A stretch of DNA of 64,000 bases, from contig CAZFHA010000001.1 in NCBI GenBank assembly GCA_964518595.1, positions 186,001 through 250,000 of the forward strand, read 5' to 3'. The notes beneath the pieces are model-generated. The model did not search any database, had not been told where the DNA came from, and saw only the letters and a program-made list of their open reading frames with translations. Origin of the DNA: CAZFHA01 sp964518595. GTDB lineage: Bacteria; Bacillota; Clostridia; Saccharofermentanales; Saccharofermentanaceae. The translations under genes were made by a program, and so were the position numbers. This document shows, piece after piece, positions 1-7,019 of the stretch (the stretch's first letter is position 1; each line of letters starts with the position of its first letter).

Positions 1-849
1 GGCTATTTCTATAATAAAGAAATGTTTACAGCAGCAGGCATCACCGTACCCAAAACCTGGGAAGAATGGATGAGCAATTTAGAAAAGCTAAAGACTTCCG
101 GCGTCTGCAGCGCCCCCCTTTCTCTCATGACCGGTGAAAATGCTTGGACAACAAATTTGCTTTTAGCCTCCATTGTTGGAACCGACGGAGAAGCCGGCAA
201 TACTTTTATGAATACCAAGTATGTAAAAACCTACCAAACCCCAGAGTTCATTCATGGACTTAGTCTGACGCAGACCATGCTAAAGGATTACGCTCTGCCT
301 GACGCAGTAGGTTCTGACTACGCCACCGCCGCCAATCACTTTTTAAATGGCGAGACAGCTATCATTGCCAACGGCCCCTGGATGGTGCCGGATTTCTCTA
401 ACCCTGAAAAAGCGATTGAAGGTTTTGCCAATCAGGTAGGTGTCGCTCTCTATCCCCAAAACGGCTCCGTTTCCCAATTTGAGCGGGGGTATTCCATTGC
501 CAAAAGCACTCCGGAAAAAGAAGCGGCGGCTTTCGCTTTTATCAAATTTAAAACCGACGCCTATGGTCAAGCCATTCACTTAGAGGAAGCCGGTGTCTTG
601 CCCCTGACCTCTAATGTAGAAATGAGTGCCGAATTTAAGGCGGCTAACCCTCTGGTAGTAGAATTTGTCAGCCTTCTCAATCAAATTGAGTATAAGTATA
701 AGACCATCGATACTATTAGCTATAATACTGCCGTGAACGCTTTTACCACCTTATACCCTGAACTGGCAAGCGGCAATCTCACTTCGGAAGATATGGCTAA
801 GAAACTGGATGAAGCTGCCGCCAAAGATGCTCTCTACGAGGGCTCATGA
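1..849 (+). CDS. Sugar ABC transporter substrate-binding protein, 5'-truncated by the window edge
   Basis: This is the C-terminal part of a family 1 extracellular solute-binding protein, the lipid-anchored receptor of a carbohydrate ABC importer. The frame is already open at base 1, and the first residues (GYFYNKEMFTAAGITVPKTW) are the usual internal block of this family, so the Met at base 22 is not the true start. The signal peptide and lipobox lie outside the window. Further family features are a Trp-rich sugar-contact region (IIANGPWMVPDF) and the late block FERGYSIAKST. Two permease genes follow within 10 bp, which fits a sugar-uptake operon. The substrate cannot be read from the sequence, although the hydrolase at 2633 suggests an oligosaccharide or fructan/arabinan-type glycan. 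Confidence 0.9.
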   Translation, partial: GYFYNKEMFTAAGITVPKTWEEWMSNLEKLKTSGVCSAPLSLMTGENAWTTNLLLASIVGTDGEAGNTFMNTKYVKTYQTPEFIHGLSLTQTMLKDYALPDAVGSDYATAANHFLNGETAIIANGPWMVPDFSNPEKAIEGFANQVGVALYPQNGSVSQFERGYSIAKSTPEKEAAAFAFIKFKTDAYGQAIHLEEAGVLPLTSNVEMSAEFKAANPLVVEFVSLLNQIEYKYKTIDTISYNTAVNAFTTLYPELASGNLTSEDMAKKLDEAAAKDALYEGS

Positions 850-857
850 GGTAAGCC

Positions 858-1727
858 ATGAAGATAAAAAAACTTTGGCTTTGGCTGTTTTTGTTGCCGG
901 CAAGTCTTCTGTTTCTCTACATTTATGCGGTTCCACTAAGCGTTCTTTTAGGTAGCTCTTTTAGCCACTGGGTAGTGGCTTCACCGCCCAAATTTGCGGG
1001 TCTCGCTAATTATATAGAACTCTTTACTCAGGATAACCAATTTAAAAGAGCCCTACTAAATACCGTAGTGTGGATGATCTTGCAAGGGACGCTACATGTG
1101 GCTCTCGGCGTCTTCACGGCCTTACTGCTGGCTCGGCAGAAATTCTACTGGAAATTTACCCGAACGGTTTACATGTTTCCCAATATTATTTCCAGTGCGG
1201 CTCTAGGCATGATGTTTGTCATGCTTCTGAATCCCTCCTTTGGTGTGGTCAACAAGCTTTTGCAACAATGGGGAATTAAGAATCCACCAAATTGGTTTAT
1301 GGATTCCGGTACAGCCTTTGCTTCCGTCACCATGACTTGGCTATTATTTGCCGCCACAGTAACCATATTGGTTATGGCGGAAATGACCTCGCTAGACAAA
1401 AATTTATTGGAAGCCGCTACCATTGACGGTGCCTCAGAATTCCAGAAAAACCGCTACATCATCATTCCGCTGATGAAAAACATCATTGGTACAACGACGA
1501 TTTTAGCCACTACCAGTATGCTCCAAAAGCTAGATATCTTAATGATGACCACCAAAGGCGGGCCGGGAGATACCACCCTTAACTTGCCGCTCTATGTCTA
1601 TAACACCGCTTTTGTGTCTAACAAATTTGGTTTAGCCAATGCTGTTGGCGTGGTAATGATTGGGCTGGGGCTAGTTTTTGTCCTCTTGATTCAGCGGCTT
1701 TACGGTATGCACAAACGAGAAATATGA
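858..1727 (+). CDS. Sugar ABC transporter permease, MalF/UgpA type
   Basis: This is the first of two inner-membrane permease subunits of a carbohydrate importer (289 residues). The N-terminus is a hydrophobic segment (LWLWLFLLPASLLFLYIYAV) followed by five more membrane spans. The ABC-contact EAA loop is visible as EAATIDGASEFQ about two thirds along, which is the signature of binding-protein-dependent permeases. The ATG lies 8 bp after the stop of the binding protein with GAGG in front, so the genes are co-transcribed. The usual MsmK/MalK-type ATPase is not in the window and is probably a shared ATPase encoded elsewhere, as is common in Firmicutes. Confidence 0.93.
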   Translation: MKIKKLWLWLFLLPASLLFLYIYAVPLSVLLGSSFSHWVVASPPKFAGLANYIELFTQDNQFKRALLNTVVWMILQGTLHVALGVFTALLLARQKFYWKFTRTVYMFPNIISSAALGMMFVMLLNPSFGVVNKLLQQWGIKNPPNWFMDSGTAFASVTMTWLLFAATVTILVMAEMTSLDKNLLEAATIDGASEFQKNRYIIIPLMKNIIGTTTILATTSMLQKLDILMMTTKGGPGDTTLNLPLYVYNTAFVSNKFGLANAVGVVMIGLGLVFVLLIQRLYGMHKREI

Positions 1728-1737
1728 AGGAGAACCC

Positions 1738-2577
1738 ATGAAAGGCCAATCGTTATTTTCTGTCATAATTAAGCTCTTGATCTTCTGCTTTATTGGCGGA
1801 ATTCTCATCATCTCACTACTCCCTCTGCTATGGGTACTACTATCTTCCTTTAAGATGAACAAAGAAATTTTAAGCGGTAGTTTGGGACTGCCGCAGAGCT
1901 TTAGCCTAAAGAACTATCAAGATGCATTAAAGATCGCTCCCATCCCACAATTCTATCTAAACAGCATTAGTCTAAGCCTGATCTCGACCCTAGTTAGTCT
2001 GTTTACTTTAAGTATGGCCGCCTATGTCTTGGCACGTTTTACCTGGCGGGGGCGCCGCTTTTTCCGAATTATCTTTTCCCTTGGGCTCTTGATACCCGGG
2101 GCTGCTTTACTGCAGCCCCTTTTTCAGACAGTTAGCCGAACGGGGATGAAGGATTCACTTCTCGGTTTGGGCCTAGTCTATATTGCCTTTGGACTACCTA
2201 CTACCATATACATTATGAGCAGCTATTTTATGACTATTCCTCGGGAACTGGAGGAGTCTGCCTACCTTGACGGCGCCGGATTTTTTCGCACCTTTGCTAC
2301 GATTATTCTACCTTTAGCCAAACCAGCCTTAGGTACCGCAGCAGTTCTGCAGTTTCTTCTGTCCTGGAACGAATTTCAATTTGCCTTAACCCTATTAAGT
2401 TCCAACAGCAAGCGTACTTTACCAATTGCACTCTATTATTTTAAAAGCCAGTTTGCCAGTAATTACGGCGCAATGTTTGCCGCTGTGATTATGGTAATTA
2501 TTCCCAGTATAATCGCTTATATTGCCTTGCAGGAACAAGTCGTTTCTGGACTTTCCGCCGGAGCGGTTAAGGGGTAG
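1738..2577 (+). CDS. Sugar ABC transporter permease, MalG/UgpE type
   Basis: This is the second permease of the sugar importer (279 residues, about six membrane spans). The EAA loop reads EESAYLDGAGFFRTFATIIL and the late SWNEFQFAL block is typical of MalG-like proteins. A GGAG ribosome site precedes the ATG, which lies 10 bp after the first permease. The first gene of the pair is usually MalF-like and the second MalG-like, and that order is kept. It forms the membrane channel with the preceding protein. Confidence 0.93.
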   Translation: MKGQSLFSVIIKLLIFCFIGGILIISLLPLLWVLLSSFKMNKEILSGSLGLPQSFSLKNYQDALKIAPIPQFYLNSISLSLISTLVSLFTLSMAAYVLARFTWRGRRFFRIIFSLGLLIPGAALLQPLFQTVSRTGMKDSLLGLGLVYIAFGLPTTIYIMSSYFMTIPRELEESAYLDGAGFFRTFATIILPLAKPALGTAAVLQFLLSWNEFQFALTLLSSNSKRTLPIALYYFKSQFASNYGAMFAAVIMVIIPSIIAYIALQEQVVSGLSAGAVKG

Positions 2578-2632
2578 AATAAAGGCAAATGTCCCACTGG
2601 CAATTATAGTTTGTCAGAGAAAGGAAGCGAAT

Positions 2633-3700
2633 ATGAGTCGATTTCTATCCGACCTATCACGTTTAGGCCATTGTGAAAGCCGTTCCATCAGCGCTGAAAA
2701 CCCTACCGGAGAAAGAGCCGGTGGTGCCAGAGACATTCCAGAAGATCCCACCCATCCGGCCGCCCGGTTAGGTCAGGGCTGGAAAGTCAGTCCTAATCGT
2801 TTTGTGGAGCCAGGGGAGGTAGCGGAGCTTGCACTGATTGAGGGACCGGGAACCCTACGTAGCCTTTGGATGACTTGCCTACCAGAGACTCTGCGGTTCT
2901 TTATTTTGCGCTGTTACTGGGATGACGAAGAAACACCTTCTGTCGAAAGCCCCTTGGGCGATTTCTTTTGCTGCGGTTGGTCTCAACCCTCTTATGTTGC
3001 TGCTCTGCCCATTAATGTCAATCCGGCTGGGGGATATAACGCCTATTTTCCCATGCCCTTTGCTCGCCAAGCCCGAATCACCATTGAGAATATCGGTCTT
3101 ACAAGACAAATGCTTTTCTATCAGATTAACTATGAATTAGGGGCAATTCCCGAAGACAGCGCCTATTTCCATGCCCACTTCCGTCGCACCAACCCTTTAG
3201 TCTATAAAGAATCTTATGTTTTAGCCGACAACATCAAAGGTCATGGCCATTACGTAGGTACCTTTATGGGCTGGCAACCCAATAATAACTATTGGTGGGG
3301 TGAAGGTGAAATTAAGTTTTATCTGGATGGTGACGAAGAATTTCCTACTATCTGCGGAACCGGAACGGAAGATTATTTTGGTGGTGCTTGGAGCTTTGAG
3401 GAACCTAAGGGGGTCTATAAGAGCTATACCAATCTTTATTGCGGTCTGAATCAAGTGATTAATCCGGGCGGAGCTTATCAGCTGAATCAGCGCTTTGGCA
3501 TGTACCGCTTTCACATTACCGATCCCATCTACTTTAAAGACGAACTGAGAATTACCATGCAGGCCTTGGGCTGGCGCACTGGTTTTAAAGAATTCCTGCC
3601 CTTGAAGGATGATATTTCTTCTGTGGTTTACTGGTATCAGGCAGAACCCCATAACCCTCTGCCGCCTTTACCTTCCCGGGATGATCTTGAAGTCATATAA
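2633..3700 (+). CDS. DUF2961 family protein, probable GH172-type glycoside hydrolase
   Basis: This 355-residue protein carries the DUF2961 hallmark GTGTEDYFGGAW near residue 240, together with an early GPGTLRSLWMTC block. DUF2961 proteins include the GH172 family, whose characterised members act on difructose anhydrides and on alpha-D-arabinofuranosides or fructofuranosides. No signal peptide is seen, so it probably acts in the cytoplasm on imported sugar. The Met at 2633 was chosen because AAGGAAG stands just upstream; a longer reading would overlap the permease and lacks a site. It follows the two sugar permeases by 55 bp in the same direction. The exact substrate is unknown. Confidence 0.8.
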   Translation: MSRFLSDLSRLGHCESRSISAENPTGERAGGARDIPEDPTHPAARLGQGWKVSPNRFVEPGEVAELALIEGPGTLRSLWMTCLPETLRFFILRCYWDDEETPSVESPLGDFFCCGWSQPSYVAALPINVNPAGGYNAYFPMPFARQARITIENIGLTRQMLFYQINYELGAIPEDSAYFHAHFRRTNPLVYKESYVLADNIKGHGHYVGTFMGWQPNNNYWWGEGEIKFYLDGDEEFPTICGTGTEDYFGGAWSFEEPKGVYKSYTNLYCGLNQVINPGGAYQLNQRFGMYRFHITDPIYFKDELRITMQALGWRTGFKEFLPLKDDISSVVYWYQAEPHNPLPPLPSRDDLEVI

Positions 3701-3730
3701 AGATTAGTTGTCGGGAGTTTTTCCGTTTGG

Positions 3731-3752
3731 AATTTGCATTTGCAAATTTTTA
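3731..3752. terminator. AT-rich hairpin between convergent genes
   Basis: AATTTGC and GCAAATT form a 7-bp stem with a 4-nt loop, followed by TTTATT. It lies between the convergent DUF2961 gene and the yafQ toxin gene. The stem is weak, but it is the only terminator-like structure in the gap. Confidence 0.45.
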
Positions 3753-3773
3753 TTCCCCACGTTATTTTATTAT

Positions 3774-4046
3774 TTAGAATAAATCACTGTGAGTGCCAGT
3801 TCTGATTAAGTACAAAATTAATTCATCCTCAGAGATCTCATAAATCAAAAGCCAGTCGGGAGTGATATGACACTCCCGACAACCCGCATAATTACCTTTC
3901 AAATCATGGTCATGATACTTCTCGGGCAGTGCCTTCCCCTCTACAAGGATAGCAATCACCTCATCCAGAAGGGATATCTTGTATCCACGCCTTATAGCAA
4001 GTTTTAATTCTTTTTTAAATTTGGAGGAAGCGAAAATTTTATACAT
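3774..4046 (-). CDS. yafQ: YafQ/RelE-family mRNA interferase toxin
   Basis: This is a type II toxin of the RelE superfamily, YafQ branch (90 residues); such toxins cleave mRNA on the ribosome. The start is conserved (MYKIFASSKFKKELKLA), and the body has HDHDLKGNYAGCRECHI, with the conserved HxLxGxxxGxRxxH-like pattern, followed by DWLLIYEI and a C-terminal LIRTGTHSDLF containing the catalytic His region. The ATG at 4046 overlaps the antitoxin stop by 8 bp, the usual toxin-antitoxin coupling. A GTG 15 bases upstream is an alternative start but is less like the family. It is expected to be held inactive by the preceding DinJ protein. Confidence 0.9.
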   Translation of the reverse strand: MYKIFASSKFKKELKLAIRRGYKISLLDEVIAILVEGKALPEKYHDHDLKGNYAGCRECHITPDWLLIYEISEDELILYLIRTGTHSDLF

Positions 4047-4317
4047 CCGCTTGCAACTCACTTAACAGTTCAGAAAAACTGGTATACAGCTTTTTGTCCG
4101 GGTCGTGTTTCATACGCTGCACTTCTTCAATAGCTGCTATGGTTCCAGCATTGGGGACATCCATGGTAACTTCGAACGGAATCCTTTGTTGCCTCACCAT
4201 CGTTTTAGCAAAAACATTAAATGCGGCTGTCATAGTCAAACCCAAATCACTGCAAAGGTCATCAAATTCTCTCTTTAAATTTGCATCCATACGGATATTT
4301 ATATTAGTTTGTGCCAT
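4039..4317 (-). CDS. dinJ: DinJ/RelB-family antitoxin
   Basis: This is a ribbon-helix-helix antitoxin (92 residues). The N-terminus MAQTNINIRMDANLKREFD is the DNA-binding ribbon and helix typical of DinJ, followed by LGLTMTAAFNVFAKTMV; the C-terminal acidic segment should wrap the toxin. The ATG at 4317 has a good AGGTG site, whereas the upstream GTG at 4326 would overlap it. A consensus promoter lies 30 bases upstream with an inverted repeat inside its spacer, as expected for an autorepressed toxin-antitoxin operon. Confidence 0.92.
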   Translation of the reverse strand: MAQTNINIRMDANLKREFDDLCSDLGLTMTAAFNVFAKTMVRQQRIPFEVTMDVPNAGTIAAIEEVQRMKHDPDKKLYTSFSELLSELQADV

Positions 4318-4345
4318 ACGAATCACCTCATTTCTTACTATCTCA

Positions 4346-4374
4346 ATTATATGTAATTTTATTTACAATGTCAA
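4346..4374 (-). promoter_or_regulatory. Consensus promoter with embedded operator for dinJ-yafQ
   Basis: On the minus strand TTGACA (4369-4374) and TATAAT (4346-4351) are separated by exactly 17 bp. The spacer contains TGTAA-N6-TTACA (4352-4367), an inverted repeat well placed for binding of the DinJ or DinJ-YafQ dimer. Both hexamers are perfect consensus. Confidence 0.85.
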
Positions 4375-4390
4375 TAAATGTATTTAAAAT

Positions 4391-5569
4391 TCATATAAGA
4401 CCGGGTAAAGAGACTTCTTCCCCTCTTAACACGGCTTGCACTCGCCCAAAAAGCTCTGTGAACTCCGCCAATTCCTCTGTGGAAAGAATTCTTTTAGGTA
4501 TCACGTGAGCAATATTCCCGCCACTAAGAAAAACAAAGAAATCTCGATTCTCTTTGGCACCGTTTAATTCATTCCAGTGAAAAGCGGCACTTAAGTAGGC
4601 GGATTGAATCATGAAATACTCCTGATAAAAGCGGTACAGTGTTGGTTCTTTCATCATTCGATCCAATGATAAGGTACGCTTACTTTCCGGGCCTAATAAG
4701 ATTACAGGAATAATAGAAAGGATCAGGCCAAGGATACCAAAAATAAGGATAACCGGCTCAAGTCTGGGAGAAATCTGCTCTCCCAAGAAACGTACAGCCA
4801 CAATCAGACCCACAAATAGCGTAACAGCCAAAAGTTGCCAAATCCATCCTAAACCAGAAAAGTATTTTTGATACATATAGCTAACACTATCCTCTACAGT
4901 AAGGAGCACTTTTATCTTCATCAAAGGAGGATCAGATTCGGCTGCAATCTCTTCTAAATCTTTTAATTCAGGTAAAATATCCGCACTATGGGAGGGGAAA
5001 GCATCCCAGGCAATTTGATAGCCCACCAGCTTTCTGCGTTTCTCAGGTATTGTACGGTTTAGCAGATTAATGAAACGTTGACAATCAGCTAAATTACGGA
5101 AGCAGCGCCGGGGAATCATCACATACTTCCCCAAAGAGAACCAGATCACGAAGCAAGCCTTATATTCTTCAACCAAAACCACATCATACCAAAAGTATTG
5201 GATGCAATTACCAGAAAAATGAATCTTAAAACCATCTTCTTCTAAGGAATAATAGGTTGGTTCGCGAAGTAAAGCAGAACGTCTCATGTGAAAACGTTTG
5301 GACAGATATTCTAGAAAAAAGATTACGCTGTTAATAATGAAAAATAAAATAATCACGGTAAAAAGAACTAAGGACATCACAAAGAAAGGTGTCTGCAGTA
5401 TATCCACGCGTAAAGGAAAACTAATAATAATTCCCAGAATAATTATAATCAGAAGGAAGGCTGTAATTGCCGACAAAACCCAAGTCAAAGGACGGCGACA
5501 AAAACGCTCAACCAGGTAGCTTCGAATATCTTTGTATGTAAGTTCAACCTGCAAATATAATGGTAACAT
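4391..5569 (-). CDS. Membrane protein with two tandem YcxB-like modules
   Basis: This 392-residue protein is built from two similar halves. Each half has a pair of membrane spans (about residues 30-85 and 240-290) followed by a soluble domain that ends in a YcxB-type pattern: YVMIPRRCF in the first half and AHVIPKRIL in the second, both followed by a helix that contains a TEEL- or DCQRF-like segment. YcxB-like proteins are small, uncharacterised membrane proteins normally carrying one such module. No function is known. There is no strong ribosome site at the ATG. It is flanked by dinJ-yafQ and the G1P dehydrogenase operon without obvious functional linkage. Confidence 0.65.
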   Translation of the reverse strand: MLPLYLQVELTYKDIRSYLVERFCRRPLTWVLSAITAFLLIIIILGIIISFPLRVDILQTPFFVMSLVLFTVIILFFIINSVIFFLEYLSKRFHMRRSALLREPTYYSLEEDGFKIHFSGNCIQYFWYDVVLVEEYKACFVIWFSLGKYVMIPRRCFRNLADCQRFINLLNRTIPEKRRKLVGYQIAWDAFPSHSADILPELKDLEEIAAESDPPLMKIKVLLTVEDSVSYMYQKYFSGLGWIWQLLAVTLFVGLIVAVRFLGEQISPRLEPVILIFGILGLILSIIPVILLGPESKRTLSLDRMMKEPTLYRFYQEYFMIQSAYLSAAFHWNELNGAKENRDFFVFLSGGNIAHVIPKRILSTEELAEFTELFGRVQAVLRGEEVSLPGLI

Positions 5570-5754
5570 GGTTTATCACTCACTTTCGCTAGTTTCATAC
5601 CTACCCACCTACCCATTCTTCTGTCCAGTCAAATCTTCCATCCTACGTATTCACTATACAAAGATTTCTTGTCGCAAATTACACCCTAAGTCGAATTTTT
5701 TAAACAAAATCCCTAATAAACAAAAAATAACATGAATACTTTTTGCCTAAAGGT

Positions 5755-7008
5755 TCAGAACAATCCCGAAAACCACAAAAGAGTAAACCGTTCCCTAACC
5801 AACGGTGCCAAGGCCAAAGAGTCTTCTAATATAGAAGAAGGTAAGCCAATCTCCGCCAGAGTTACCGGACAGCCCGCCGCTGACATCACCTTCTCTAACT
5901 TCTCCGGCTGAGGTAAATCCTCTATCAAGGTCAAAAGGCTGGAACGCACTGCTTCCCAGCCCTCTGGAGTAAGTTCTTTCAAAACCAGCAAGTTAGTCTG
6001 AGCAGAAAGCCGCTCCTTCAAAGGGGAAGGAGAAATTCCAGCTAACCGCTCTGCAAAATCCGGTTTCTCTCGTAAGGGTTTATGCCCCTTCTCGATTCTA
6101 TTACCCAATTCCTTATATAAACGTAAAGAGGCTAAGAGCCCCACTCCTACCTTAGCTCCATGGTAGGCCGCCGGTTCCGGATACAAAACACCCATTTCCC
6201 ACAGATGCGACAAGTGATGCTCAGCCCCCGAGGCCGGACGAGAATTACCGATCATCTGCATGGCAAGCCCTGAAAGCAACAGCGCATTCATAAGGGTTTC
6301 ATACGCTGACTCTTGCCGGTTCTGCAAAGCCGGAATAGCAGCCAAGGTCTCAGCTAAAGCCTTTTGCTCTAGCTCATACACCTGGGGACAAAAGTATTCT
6401 CCTGTCAACAGCTGAGCCGCTTTCCAATCAGCTAGAGCCGTATATTTCCCCAAAAGATCACTAATACCTGCAGCAGTCAAAGAAAAGGGCGCCGCAGCTA
6501 ATATTTTCGTATCCGCAAAAACATACAGCGGCGAAACCGCCGCTGAAGTTTCTTTAAAGCCTCCCCGGCTAATAGCTGCCACAGTGGAAACAAAACCATC
6601 TACACTGGCGGCGGTGGGCACCGAAATAAAGGGTAAATTTCTCTGAAAGGCCGCCATCCTCACCAAATCGTGAATCGTACCACTGCCAACAGCTAAAAGC
6701 AGGTCAGTCTCCAGCTCTAATCCAGCCATGACAGTCCCCAGGGCTACTTCATCACTATGAAGCGACTCTGCCGGTAAACATAGCAGGAAAGCGCCCGGCA
6801 GCCCCTCTTGCAGAAAGGCTGCCGCAGCGGTAAAGGTGTTAGAATCACAAATAATAGTCGGATTCTGATAGCCCGCCCCCAAGGGGTCTGCCAGGAAATT
6901 CCGTAGCTCTAATAAGGCATCCGGAGCCACCACAATTCTTTTCAGCTGAAGCTGATGGCTTTGACCACAAGAACAAGTCCGAGATAAAGCTTCCAGATCC
7001 AATTCCAT
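5755..7008 (-). CDS. araM: sn-glycerol-1-phosphate dehydrogenase (AraM/EgsA family)
   Basis: This 417-residue protein belongs to the iron-type alcohol dehydrogenase fold and matches bacterial AraM, which reduces dihydroxyacetone phosphate to sn-glycerol-1-phosphate. The nucleotide-binding loop is GSGTIHDLVR, followed by SVPTAASVDGFVS. Metal-ligand histidines are seen in GAEHHLSHLWEMG and YHGAKVGVG, and the conserved Asp is in ISDLLGKYTALADW. The ATG at 7008 is preceded by GTGAGGTG; the GTG at 7020 overlaps the stop of the permease gene. It is the last gene of an operon with an ABC ATPase and an FtsX-type permease. The role of G1P here is unknown; in Bacillus it feeds a heptaprenylglyceryl lipid pathway. 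Confidence 0.88.
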   Translation of the reverse strand: MELDLEALSRTCSCGQSHQLQLKRIVVAPDALLELRNFLADPLGAGYQNPTIICDSNTFTAAAAFLQEGLPGAFLLCLPAESLHSDEVALGTVMAGLELETDLLLAVGSGTIHDLVRMAAFQRNLPFISVPTAASVDGFVSTVAAISRGGFKETSAAVSPLYVFADTKILAAAPFSLTAAGISDLLGKYTALADWKAAQLLTGEYFCPQVYELEQKALAETLAAIPALQNRQESAYETLMNALLLSGLAMQMIGNSRPASGAEHHLSHLWEMGVLYPEPAAYHGAKVGVGLLASLRLYKELGNRIEKGHKPLREKPDFAERLAGISPSPLKERLSAQTNLLVLKELTPEGWEAVRSSLLTLIEDLPQPEKLEKVMSAAGCPVTLAEIGLPSSILEDSLALAPLVRERFTLLWFSGLF

Positions 7009-7019
7009 GAAACACCTCA

